A model generated the notes under the pieces. It was given only the letters and a program-made list of their open reading frames with translations, had not been told where the DNA came from and ran no database searches. From an uncultured Armatimonadota bacterium (GTDB taxonomy: Bacteria; Armatimonadota; Fimbriimonadia; Fimbriimonadales; Fimbriimonadaceae), in contig CAIVDU010000005.1 of NCBI GenBank assembly GCA_903904815.1, forward strand, positions 173,399 to 237,398: DNA of 64,000 nt, in the 5' to 3' direction. This document shows positions 8,257 through 16,641 of this stretch, one piece after another. Made by a program: the position numbers and the translations under genes. The stretch's first letter is position 1; each line of letters starts with the position of its first letter.

Positions 8257-10361
8257 TAGCGAATCACTCCCTGATTAATCACCACGACGATGTACCCAAG
8301 GAGACAGATCACACCACCGACGAACACCAAGGCATAAAACCGAACGTAACCGGTTTGAAGTTTTCCAAGGACGGCGCCCACCGTACTCGCCAGCCAACTC
8401 ACGCCCTTGACGGCTCCATCGACCACCCAGACGTCGATACCGCGCCAAGCGCCGAGAGCGAGGTCTCGCCCCCCATCTACGCCAGCCGCAGTTGCCAGCT
8501 GGTCAAATCCAAACTGGTTCGCGGCGCCTCGACGGAATGGACTCCACTTTGAAAGGTCCCAACCCTCTCGAGCGGGCAACCCGCGGAAGTAGAGAAGGAA
8601 GCCAAGGATGAGTCCAGCCGCCGCCGCGCCCATCGCGTAGGTTGAAACCGGAAGTTTGTCCGCAGCTTCAAGCGATTGATGCAAGACCGGCAATCCTGAA
8701 GGATAGAGCCATTTTTCGAAGGCATCGTCCTTGGCCATCAGGAATCCGCCACCAATGGACAGGACGGCGAGAACCACGAGCGGGGCCAGCATCGAAGCCG
8801 GGACCTCTTTGGGAGTGTGATGCGCGTCCAAGTCGTGATGCACTTCAATCGGCGCCTCCAGGGGCGCGGGGTAATAGAAACCGTAGGGATCTTCGACTGG
8901 TTCTAGCGCCAAAGGCTCAGAGTGAACGGCCTCATGGTGCTCATCGTGATGGACGGCTTCGATCTCGCGCCAACGTTCCTTGTCTCCGTGGAATGTCAGC
9001 ATCATCAGCCGGGTCATGTACCAAGCGGTCAGACCAGCGGTCAGCAATCCAATCCAACCCGCGATTTGCCCAACCTGAACCCCTTCAACCGTGGCGTGGG
9101 TCGAACCGAAAGCAGCATGCAGGATGGCTTCCTTGGAGTAGTAGCCCGAGAGGCCAGGAACACCTGCGATAGCGAGAGTGGCAATCCACATCGTCGCCAT
9201 CGTCACCTTCAAATACTTTGAAAGCTTTCCATAGTTCCGCATGTCCTGGTTGTGCGACATCGCGTGAATCACCGCGCCAGCGCCGAGGAACAACAGGGCC
9301 TTGAAGAAAGCATGGGTGGTGACATGGAACATGCCTGCCCAATACTCTCCGGCGCCGCAAGCAATAAACATGTAGCCGAGCTGCGAGACCGTCGAAAAGG
9401 CAAGAACCTTCTTGATGTCGGACTGACCGAAGGCGATCAGAGCAGCAAAAACCGCAGTGAACGCGCCGATTCCACAGACAATCGCGCTTGCCAGCGGGGC
9501 AAACTCAAAAATCACGTGTACGCGGTTCAACAAGACGACGCCGCTCGTAACCATCGTGGCGGCATGGATCAACGCCGAAACCGGAGTTGGACCAGCCATG
9601 GCGTCCGGAAGCCAGAAGTACAGCGGGAACTGAGCCGACTTTCCAGCCGCGCCCACGAAAAGCAGAAGCGCGATGGCATTGGCCATCGTTGGGTTCGCGG
9701 CAAGTGCCTTCTGGATCGCCGGCAACATCGTGTCGTAGCTGAAGTAGCGTCCGTCCGGGATGTCCGCGTGGCTTGACACCAGCACGGCGAACAGCAGGAA
9801 CAACCCCAGCGTCAGTCCCCAGTCACCAATGCGGTTTACGATGAACGCCTTGTTAGCCGCTTTCGCATTCGCGAGATCCTTGTACCAGAAGCCGATCAGC
9901 AGGTAGGAGCAGAGGCCTACGCCTTCCCATCCCACGAAGAGCAACACCAAGTTGTTCCCGAGCACGAGAATCAGCATCGAGGCAACGAAAAGGCTCAGAT
10001 AGGAGAAGAAGCGGGAGTAGTCCTTCTCTTCCGACATATAGCCGGTCGAGTAGATAAAGATCAGCGAGCCGATTCCGGTAACGATCAGCGCCATCGTTAG
10101 AGACAGCGGATCGATGATCAATTCGAAAGGGACTCGGAAACTGAGAATGCTAATCCAGTCCGGTCCGATGACTGCAGGCACGCTCGCACCGAGACCACTC
10201 AGCTTAAGCGTAAGGAGCGCCGCAACCACGAACGAACCAATCAACGGCAGAATCGCGGCGGCATTGACGGCTGTCTTGGACAATCGCTTGCCACCGAAAA
10301 CCAGGATCAGGAACCCGACGATGGGAAGGAGCGGGATGGCCCACGCAAAGTTAAAATCCAT
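8256..10361 (-). CDS. nuoL: NADH-quinone oxidoreductase subunit L
   Basis: A 701-residue membrane protein, long for NuoL (about 610). Core motifs are present: LFVGWEGVGLCSYLLIGFW, QFPLYFWLPDAMAGPTPVSA, LIHAATMVTSGV and KKVLAFSTVSQLGYMF. The extra length is a hydrophilic histidine-rich loop at about residues 470-525 (HHDEHHEAVHSE ... EVHHDLDAHH) between late membrane helices, before the long lateral helix region. The loop could bind metal or simply be a flexible linker. NuoL is the distal proton pump of complex I. Its stop overlaps the nuoM start. Confidence 0.95.
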   Translation of the reverse strand: MDFNFAWAIPLLPIVGFLILVFGGKRLSKTAVNAAAILPLIGSFVVAALLTLKLSGLGASVPAVIGPDWISILSFRVPFELIIDPLSLTMALIVTGIGSLIFIYSTGYMSEEKDYSRFFSYLSLFVASMLILVLGNNLVLLFVGWEGVGLCSYLLIGFWYKDLANAKAANKAFIVNRIGDWGLTLGLFLLFAVLVSSHADIPDGRYFSYDTMLPAIQKALAANPTMANAIALLLFVGAAGKSAQFPLYFWLPDAMAGPTPVSALIHAATMVTSGVVLLNRVHVIFEFAPLASAIVCGIGAFTAVFAALIAFGQSDIKKVLAFSTVSQLGYMFIACGAGEYWAGMFHVTTHAFFKALLFLGAGAVIHAMSHNQDMRNYGKLSKYLKVTMATMWIATLAIAGVPGLSGYYSKEAILHAAFGSTHATVEGVQVGQIAGWIGLLTAGLTAWYMTRLMMLTFHGDKERWREIEAVHHDEHHEAVHSEPLALEPVEDPYGFYYPAPLEAPIEVHHDLDAHHTPKEVPASMLAPLVVLAVLSIGGGFLMAKDDAFEKWLYPSGLPVLHQSLEAADKLPVSTYAMGAAAAGLILGFLLYFRGLPAREGWDLSKWSPFRRGAANQFGFDQLATAAGVDGGRDLALGAWRGIDVWVVDGAVKGVSWLASTVGAVLGKLQTGYVRFYALVFVGGVICLLGYIVVVINQGVIR

Positions 10362-10410
10362 CAGTCTGTAGCTCCTGTCTTGAGTGAATGCTTCATCGTA
10401 AGTTTCTGGG

Positions 10411-10755
10411 TCATCCGCGCAGCAGGTTGAGTTCGTCGATGTCGATGTTGTCTCGGAGCCGGAAGATCGCCATGATGATTCCCAATCCGACCGCGACTTC
10501 GGCAGCCGCGACCGCCATTACGAAGATGACCATCATTTGGCCAGCCATCATGCTCGCCTGCTGATCACCAGGGATCGGCATCTTGACCGCTTGGTACCGG
10601 GCGAAAGTCAAGAAAGTGAGGTTCACGGCGTTGAGCATGAGCTCGATACACATGAAAATCACGATCGGGTTTCGGCGAATCATGACTCCGACCACTCCAG
10701 CGGTGAACATGAAGAGCCCGAGACCTAAATAGACGGCAAGAGGAACTCCGTTCAT
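10411..10755 (-). CDS. nuoK: NADH-quinone oxidoreductase subunit K
   Basis: A 114-residue protein with three membrane helices, starting at ATG 10755; an upstream in-frame extension to 10818 overlaps nuoJ and is not real. Helix 2 carries [20 protein letters not shown] with the conserved glutamate of the proton channel, and helix 3 has [14 protein letters not shown] with the second conserved glutamate. NuoK couples quinone reduction to proton movement in the membrane arm. It is separated from nuoJ by 43 bp and from nuoL by 49 bp. Confidence 0.95.
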   Translation of the reverse strand: MNGVPLAVYLGLGLFMFTAGVVGVMIRRNPIVIFMCIELMLNAVNLTFLTFARYQAVKMPIPGDQQASMMAGQMMVIFVMAVAAAEVAVGLGIIMAIFRLRDNIDIDELNLLRG

Positions 10756-10798
10756 AGAAATCTCCCATCGAGGGGGCAGCCTAAGGGATTGAGCTGGC

Positions 10799-11317
10799 TC
10801 ATATTCGCCTCTTGGCAAGAAGGATGGAACCGACTAAGCCGACCAAAAGGAGAATGCTTACCGCTTCAAACGGGTAGGCATACGCCGAAAAGAGGGTTCG
10901 ACCAATCGCGTGGGGCCCACCGAAGTCATCAAGGGCCTGCGGAGTCGAAACCCCGTTGAATGCCGGTAGCAGCTGAGATCCTACCAATCCAAAGAGCACC
11001 ACGCCGAATCCGATCGCCGCGAACCGCTTCGGATCCTTTTTCTCAACCAGCAACTGAGGAGCTCCAAGGTTGAGAAGCATGATCACGAAAAGGAACAAGA
11101 CCATGATCGCGCCGGTGTACACCGCGATCTGAGTAATTCCGAGCATTTCCGCATTGAGCGAGAAGTAGAGAACCGCCAGCAACACGAAGTTGAGCACGAG
11201 GCACATGGCGCTGCGGATGGCGTTATTAAACAGAACCACTCCGACTGCAGCCACCGCCGCCAACCCGGCGATTCCGCCAACGACGATGAGATTCGGGCTC
11301 ACGGGAAGGTTATTCAT
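10799..11317 (-). CDS. nuoJ: NADH-quinone oxidoreductase subunit J
   Basis: A 172-residue protein with five hydrophobic helices. Helix 2-3 has the NuoJ signature [29 protein letters not shown], where the [10 protein letters not shown] segment contains the pi-bulge helix important for coupling. Its ATG overlaps the end of nuoH as ATGA, a common sign of translational coupling. It is followed by nuoK after 43 bp. Confidence 0.94.
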   Translation of the reverse strand: MNNLPVSPNLIVVGGIAGLAAVAAVGVVLFNNAIRSAMCLVLNFVLLAVLYFSLNAEMLGITQIAVYTGAIMVLFLFVIMLLNLGAPQLLVEKKDPKRFAAIGFGVVLFGLVGSQLLPAFNGVSTPQALDDFGGPHAIGRTLFSAYAYPFEAVSILLLVGLVGSILLAKRRI

Positions 11318-12672
11318 GCGCTCGGCACCTGAGCGGGCTCAACCAACTCCACCGTTCGGCGTGGTGAGGGATCGACAAGTTCGATCGTCCGACTGGCCAA
11401 CTGCGTCGACTCCGCGTTTTTGTTCAAGCTTCGATATAGGCCGATAAGGATCAGCACGGCAAGGAACGATGTTGCCCACCCTACGAGGGGACCAAAGGTG
11501 TCGGTGGCGAAGATCCAGAAAGCGATGACGATTAAGTTCGACACGGCGAGGGGCAGGAGAGACTTCCAACCCAGGCTCATTAACTGGTCGTACCGGAGTC
11601 GAGGCAATGTCGCCCGGATCCAGATGTATCCGGTGATGACCATGGCGCACTTCAGGATGAACCAGATCGGCGCTAAGAACGAATTGCCATTCAGCATGTC
11701 CAGGACGTGCCAGATGTCACCCGCAGCCGGATAGTGCGCGGCCAGGTAGTCGAATCGGAAAGGCAGCAAATGCCAGCCACCGAAGAACACGGTGACCAGG
11801 ATCGCGCTGTACACGAACATCGAAGCGTATTCACCCATGAAGAACACGGCGAACTTCATCGATGAATATTCAGTGTGGTAGCCCGCCACCAGCTCGTTCT
11901 CAGCTTCCGGAAGATCGAAAGGAGCGCGGTTCGTCTCTGCGATCATACAGATAAAGAAGATGAGGGCAGCGACCGCGCCGAATGGGGTGAGGATGTTCCA
12001 GTTCGCTAAGATGTCGCCGATGGCGCTTTCCTTGAATCCCCAGAACGCGCCTCCTTGGTAAGCGAGCATGTCGCTTGGCTTCAGAGAACCAGTCGCCATT
12101 ACAATGCAGCCAAGGGACACACCCATGGCCAGTTCGTAGCTGATCAACTGCGCCGAAGAGCGGAGTCCGCCCAAAAGCGAAAACTTATTGTTTCCTGCGT
12201 AGCCGGCGAGAACGATTCCGTATACACCCAGCGAAGAAATCGCCAGGATGTATAGGACGCCGATGTTCACGTCGGCAACCGGCGTGATCAATGGAAAAGG
12301 ACCCCAAGGGATCGTGGCTCCGAGCGCAAACGGCGGAAAGAGCGCGATCGCGGGTGCGATGAAGTAGATCGCGCGATCCACCGCGGAAGGTGTGATGTCC
12401 TCTTTGAGAAAGAGTTTGATTCCGTCGGCCATCGGCTGGGCTAAGCCCTGCAGATGAAATTTCTTTCCCTTAAGGAAGAACGGAACGAAACGACTCGTGC
12501 GAGAAAATTGGATGTTTCCCGTACGGTTTGGCCCCAGTCGGTCTTGAAACCAACCGAGGAGCCTTCGTTCGAACCAAATAATTGGAACTACGAAGAGTAG
12601 CACCGGCAAAACCAGCAGAACAACCCGCAGGAGTGCGTGCCAAAAGGGATGATTGATCAGCCAGTCGCCCAT
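11314..12672 (-). CDS. nuoH: NADH-quinone oxidoreductase subunit H
   Basis: A 452-residue membrane protein and the first gene of this operon. NuoH hallmarks are LLGWFQDRLGPNR near the N-terminus, GLAQPMADGIKLFLKED, YGIVLAGYAGNNKFSLLGGLRSSAQLISYE (split here for length; Glu-rich quinone loop) and ETNRAPFDLPEAENELVAGY. It is longer than E. coli NuoH (325); part of this is a C-terminal hydrophilic tail of about 40 residues with twice-repeated T-(I/V)-E-L-V-(D/E)-P motifs. NuoH forms the quinone chamber at the joint of the two arms. In most operons nuoI follows nuoH; here nuoJ follows directly with an ATGA overlap. No nuoA-G lies upstream in the window. Confidence 0.95.
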   Translation of the reverse strand: MGDWLINHPFWHALLRVVLLVLPVLLFVVPIIWFERRLLGWFQDRLGPNRTGNIQFSRTSRFVPFFLKGKKFHLQGLAQPMADGIKLFLKEDITPSAVDRAIYFIAPAIALFPPFALGATIPWGPFPLITPVADVNIGVLYILAISSLGVYGIVLAGYAGNNKFSLLGGLRSSAQLISYELAMGVSLGCIVMATGSLKPSDMLAYQGGAFWGFKESAIGDILANWNILTPFGAVAALIFFICMIAETNRAPFDLPEAENELVAGYHTEYSSMKFAVFFMGEYASMFVYSAILVTVFFGGWHLLPFRFDYLAAHYPAAGDIWHVLDMLNGNSFLAPIWFILKCAMVITGYIWIRATLPRLRYDQLMSLGWKSLLPLAVSNLIVIAFWIFATDTFGPLVGWATSFLAVLILIGLYRSLNKNAESTQLASRTIELVDPSPRRTVELVEPAQVPSA

Positions 12673-12712
12673 CGTGCGGCTTGAAAGTTACCCGAAGTCC
12701 TACTTGCTGTGC

Positions 12713-12732
12713 CGTCAGGAAAACTCCTGACG
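12713..12732. promoter_or_regulatory. 8-bp inverted repeat between divergent nuoH and GH27 genes
   Basis: Arms 12713-12720 and 12725-12732 are perfectly complementary around a 4-base loop. The element sits 20 bp before the GH27 start and 40 bp before the nuoH start, in the only stretch where both divergent promoters can lie. It could be an operator or a hairpin in the 5' leader. No protein partner is implied by the sequence. Confidence 0.4.
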
Positions 12733-12751
12733 CTGGTAAAGGTTTCGAGGA

Positions 12752-14812
12752 ATGGCAGTTTGCTACTATCTGGGCGTGAGTGCACTCGTCGTCTTACTGG
12801 GTCTCGCTAACGCCCAACAGTCGGTTTGGCTATCTGACCTGGACCTTTCGAAGGCGATTCAGGGTTGGGGCAAGCCCGGAATCAATCGGTCGGTTGAGGG
12901 CCACCCGTTGGAACTCAAGGATCGGGTGTTTGAGCATGGGTTTGGCACTCATTCGCCAGGCAGGCTCGTTGTCCAGCTTGATGGAAAGACCTCTCGTTTC
13001 CATGCCGTGGTGGGAATCGACGATGAAGTACCGACGTCTCGGGGCAGCGCAGAATTCTTAATCCTTTCGACGAGCCACCGTGTCCTCTGGCGAAGTGGCG
13101 TGCTCCGACGAGGGGACGATCCGAAGACCGCAGATGTGTCGCTCAACGGCGAACGCGAAATAACCTTAGTGGTATCAGACGGCGGTGATGGATTCGAATA
13201 CGACCATGCCGACTGGGCCGATGCCCAATTCAGCGTCGACGGCCGCGCCCCTGTCGTAGTTGAGCACAAGACGACCGAACCGGTGATCGCACCCTCCCAG
13301 ATCAGTAAGAAACCACAGATTCACGGTCCTCAGTGGCTAGGTGCTTTCACAAGCACGCCATTCCTCTGGCGAGTGCCAGTCGACGGCGCTGGCCCCTTTC
13401 AGTTCAGCTCCAAATCTCTCCCAGCGGGTCTTCGCCTCGATGCAGGCAAAGGAATCCTCTCAGGATCGCTTAGAAACGCCTCCCATTACCGAACGGTCAT
13501 AACCGTAAAAGGGGCTCAGGGTTCCTCATCCAGCGTAATCGACATTGCCTCCGGAAGTCGAATTTCGCCGACACCCGCCATGGGCTGGAACAGCTACGAC
13601 GCCTATGGGGATAGCGTCACCGAACAGGAAGTCCTCGCTAACGCAGAGGTCGTCGCGGAAAAGCTGCAACCTTTCGGCTGGGACACGATTGTCGTCGACT
13701 ACCGCTGGTACGATCCGGGCGCTCACAACAATGACCCTAACTCTCGAGCGGATGCCCCGCTAACCATCGACAAGTTCGGACGCCTCCTGCCATCCCTCAA
13801 CCGCTTCCCTTCTGCGCTCGATGGAAATGGATTCAAAGCGCTAGCGGATCGGTTCCACAAGCAGGGACTCAAGTTCGGCGTTCACATCATGCGGGGAATC
13901 CCGCGAATTGCCGTCAAACTCGATCTGCCCATCGAGGGGAGCAAGTTTCGGGCTTCAGAGGCGGCCAACGTCAAAGATAACTGCGGTTGGTGCCCTGACA
14001 TGTATGGCGTTCGAGGGGACACTCCGGCAGGTCAGGCGTACTACGATTCAATTTTCCGTTTGTATGCATCGTGGGGACTGGACTTCGTGAAGATGGACGA
14101 TGCCTCCACGCCCTATCACACCGACGAGATCCGTGCCGCCCATCAAGCGATCCTCGCAAGCGGTCGATCGATCGTTTTGAGTCTCTCTCCCGGCGAGACT
14201 CCGACGAGTTCCGGCGACCATGCGGCCGAGAATTCGAATCAGTGGCGCGTCTCGGGCGACTTCTGGGACAACTGGGGTTCTCTCGACCATGAATTCACGC
14301 TCGCCGAGCGCTGGCAAAAGTGGGTTGGCCCCGGTCACTGGCCCGACGCCGACATGCTTCCCGTCGGCCACTTGTCAGTAGAGAACCGAAGCGTGGACCG
14401 GGAAAGGTTCACGCGATTCACGCGAGCAGAACAGACAACGCTGATCGCCTTATGGTGCCTGCTTCCCTCACCCCTCATGTTGGGAGCCGATGTGACAAAG
14501 CTCGACTCCTGGACCCTTGCACTCCTTACCAACCCGGAGGTCCTGGCGTTGAATCAGGACACAGTCACCCACGGCGCAAAGCTCTCTTTTCGTAAAGACG
14601 GAGTCGATGTCTGGACCAGAAAACTATCCGACGGGTCTTACGCCCTTGGGATATTCAATCGAGGAGATTACGACATTCGGGAACCGCTAGACTGGAGGGC
14701 TTTTGGAGTGAAACCACCTGTCCGATTGAGGGATCTGTGGCGACGCTCGGACTTCCGGGGTAACTCTATACTCATTCCCTCACACGGCGTGGCTCTCTTC
14801 CGGTCGCTTTAG
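12752..14812 (+). CDS. NPCBM-domain GH27 alpha-galactosidase-like protein, secreted
   Basis: A 686-residue protein: signal peptide (about 1-21, ending LGLANAQ), an NPCBM sugar-binding module (about 22-165; GFGTHSPGRLVVQLDG), a putative Ig-type 'PAGLRLDAGKGILSG' module (about 190-265), and a GH27 catalytic barrel (about 270-600; PAMGWNSYDAYGD) with a C-terminal beta domain. The nucleophile should be Asp449 in FVKMDD (usual K-Y-D) and the acid/base Asp503 in RVSGDFWD. The family hydrolyses alpha-galactosides, some members alpha-N-acetylgalactosaminides or beta-arabinopyranosides. It is transcribed away from nuoH. It fits the rhamnosidases nearby as part of plant polysaccharide use. Confidence 0.85.
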   Translation: MAVCYYLGVSALVVLLGLANAQQSVWLSDLDLSKAIQGWGKPGINRSVEGHPLELKDRVFEHGFGTHSPGRLVVQLDGKTSRFHAVVGIDDEVPTSRGSAEFLILSTSHRVLWRSGVLRRGDDPKTADVSLNGEREITLVVSDGGDGFEYDHADWADAQFSVDGRAPVVVEHKTTEPVIAPSQISKKPQIHGPQWLGAFTSTPFLWRVPVDGAGPFQFSSKSLPAGLRLDAGKGILSGSLRNASHYRTVITVKGAQGSSSSVIDIASGSRISPTPAMGWNSYDAYGDSVTEQEVLANAEVVAEKLQPFGWDTIVVDYRWYDPGAHNNDPNSRADAPLTIDKFGRLLPSLNRFPSALDGNGFKALADRFHKQGLKFGVHIMRGIPRIAVKLDLPIEGSKFRASEAANVKDNCGWCPDMYGVRGDTPAGQAYYDSIFRLYASWGLDFVKMDDASTPYHTDEIRAAHQAILASGRSIVLSLSPGETPTSSGDHAAENSNQWRVSGDFWDNWGSLDHEFTLAERWQKWVGPGHWPDADMLPVGHLSVENRSVDRERFTRFTRAEQTTLIALWCLLPSPLMLGADVTKLDSWTLALLTNPEVLALNQDTVTHGAKLSFRKDGVDVWTRKLSDGSYALGIFNRGDYDIREPLDWRAFGVKPPVRLRDLWRRSDFRGNSILIPSHGVALFRSL

Positions 14813-14836
14813 GACCGAGGAATCCACATATTCGAA

Positions 14837-15538
14837 TTGCCAGTAACACGGAGATTCAGCGAAGGCGTCAAAAAGGCACTAAATGGAGAACTACTCATGA
14901 TCTTCGGCCCAATTCCCGTCCAGTTCGGCGCCACGGACGGTCTCGATCGCATTTCACTTTCGCGCGCCCTGAGCTTCGCCAAGCTCGAGAATGTCAGCGT
15001 CAAGGTCCGGGTAGTCACCGACAGCAGTGGAACCGACTACGTGCTGGATGTTCTGAGTCACGCCAAATCCGTCCAGGACATCAATGCCGATCCAATGACG
15101 ATGACGAGTTACCATCCAGATCCAGAGGCGATAAAGCTCCAAGACCGAACCTATCACGACGAAGATCTCGCATCTTATGTGACATTTCTCTATCCCTACT
15201 GTTCTCAGCCCAACTGGTTTACTCTGGGCTCTCCTGCGATCTACTAAAGCGATGGACAATTTCAGGGAATCACGAAGCCCTGGCAGTTGAACTTCTGTAA
15301 GCGAATGGTCCAACTGCTCAAATCAAGAAAGGATTGCCGGCTTCCCAACAGCTCAGTCCTGCAGATCTCTTTCCGCTCGCCTGAGTTTCGAAGCCCAAAG
15401 GTCGCAGCCGACCTGTTCGTCGTGAACCACGGCCACACCCACCGCTGGCAGTGGATAGACGGAAAGATCTACGATGTCGGACCCACTCAGTATCCACCGA
15501 GAGTCCGGAGCAAGGGCGTTCTCCTTGACGTGGGTTAG
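14837..15538 (+). pseudogene. hypothetical gene interrupted by one in-frame stop
   Basis: Two open stretches in the same frame, 14837-15247 and 15248-15538, are separated only by a TAA at 15245-15247. The sequence right after the stop (SDGQFQGITKPWQLNFCKRM) reads as continuous protein in that frame, so this is best seen as one gene of up to 233 codons with a nonsense change, or a sequencing error. A likelier start than 14837 is the ATG at 14897 (MIFGPIPVQFGATDG). The C-terminal half contains FVVNHGHTHRWQWIDGK. No signal peptide or membrane segment is seen and I recognise no family. It begins 24 bp after the GH27 gene and could share its transcript. Confidence 0.5.
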
Positions 15539-15935
15539 CTCGTTGCTGTCTCCGCTAGGACCGCAACGTACCACCCTATTCTGATAGTTCAAGGAACGCC
15601 ATTATAAGGCATGACAAACAGCGTAGTCCCGTCGATTCGTTGTCCAACGTCGGAGACGTTGCATCTTTTGGCCCACAGTGCGACCGCATGGAACGGTCCA
15701 ACCATCGGCTCTGGTCCGCAACCGCGATTGGCGAGGGATTCCCAGTGCATAGGAGGAGTATTTCGTCCCGATTCGCTCTGTTCATTGCCCGCTGGCGGGA
15801 TCCGGAGACAAGCCCAACATTACTGGAGCTTAACAGTCAGGTTTGCTAACTTACAACCTGGTCACAACAAAACACGCCCTGCTCGGAACGTAACGGAGTC
15901 CCAAAGGTGAAGGATTCACGCATTGCATTTCACGC
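15539..15935. other. intergenic stretch without a convincing gene
   Basis: About 400 bp following the interrupted gene. Short open frames exist on both strands (for example a 69-residue one from 15640) but they overlap each other, lack a clear ribosome binding site and resemble no family. It may be remnant coding DNA, given the decayed gene just upstream. Confidence 0.4.
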
Positions 15936-15964
15936 GCAAGTAAGCCTCGCCAAGGCTTACTTGC
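15936..15964. terminator. 12-bp hairpin, probable bidirectional terminator
   Basis: Perfect 12-bp inverted repeat (15936-15947 and 15953-15964, 5-base loop) followed on the plus strand by the T-containing TGTTTATT. It lies 34 bp past the stop of the minus-strand HEAT-repeat gene and past the plus-strand genes, between converging units. Confidence 0.6.
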
Positions 15965-15997
15965 TGTTTATTGCAATCTGTCGACTTCATAAAGGTC

Positions 15998-16486
15998 TTA
16001 GTGACCGTCGCCCGACTTCAGGGCTTCCGCCGCGTTACGGACCGTGCTGCTAGGATCGCGGGACATCGATTCCACCTTTTCGGGAAGGTTATCTGCTCCC
16101 AGTTCCTTCAAATTCTTAAGCGCCCAGGCCCGCACCGTCGCGCTCGCGTCTTCGGTCGCCTTCTCGGAGATCGCGATTGCTTTGTCCCGATAGGGTGTGT
16201 CTTTCAGAAATCCAAGAAGTTGGATGTTCTTTGATCTCAGGGTGTCATCGGCGGACGAGCATAGTCCTTTGAGATGGTCCCAATCCTCAAGGGTCAGATC
16301 GGGAATGTGACCAGATTGGATTTGAGAAACAACGGTCGACCAGTGCTTCCAGTCTTTGTCCTTGATTCCCAGCCGACTCGGGGCTTGGGCCATCAATTCG
16401 TCGGTCTTGACTTCTTTGGCCCAACTGGCCAGATAGTAGAAGCAGGCAACGGCAAGAAGCAGGGGAATCCATCGAAGGAGTCGCAT
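15998..16486 (-). CDS. membrane-anchored HEAT-repeat-like protein
   Basis: A 162-residue protein from the ATG at 16486. An upstream in-frame extension to 16537 is unlikely because the N-terminal signal/anchor MRLLRWIPLLLAVACFYYL then sits at the very start. After the membrane segment come alpha-helical repeats with the HEAT pattern: DKAIAISEKATEDASATVRAWALKNL and EKVESMSRDPSSTVRNAAEALK, each helix pair containing the D-x-S-x-x-V-R/A-x-x-A turn. HEAT repeats serve as protein-protein scaffolds. It follows pnp on the same strand but is separated by a strong terminator. Confidence 0.6.
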   Translation of the reverse strand: MRLLRWIPLLLAVACFYYLASWAKEVKTDELMAQAPSRLGIKDKDWKHWSTVVSQIQSGHIPDLTLEDWDHLKGLCSSADDTLRSKNIQLLGFLKDTPYRDKAIAISEKATEDASATVRAWALKNLKELGADNLPEKVESMSRDPSSTVRNAAEALKSGDGH

Positions 16487-16588
16487 CACTTTCGTGAGTA
16501 TTGTGCGCGAGTTTGCCAAGCATCGACGGAAGGGCACCTTCGAATGAGCCCTTTGTCGTGCTGCGCGCGGAGCAGGTTCACATACAGA

Positions 16589-16622
16589 AAGGCGGCGTCC
16601 CGATGAATCGGGACGCCGCCTT
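16589..16622 (-). terminator. terminator of rpsO-pnp
   Basis: A perfect 15-bp GC-rich stem (16589-16603 and 16608-16622, loop TGAA) lies 20 bp past the pnp stop. On the minus strand the stem ends in TTTCTGTATG, a short U-rich tail as in intrinsic terminators. Confidence 0.85.
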
Positions 16623-16641
16623 AGGCCGTTCTCGGGAGAGA

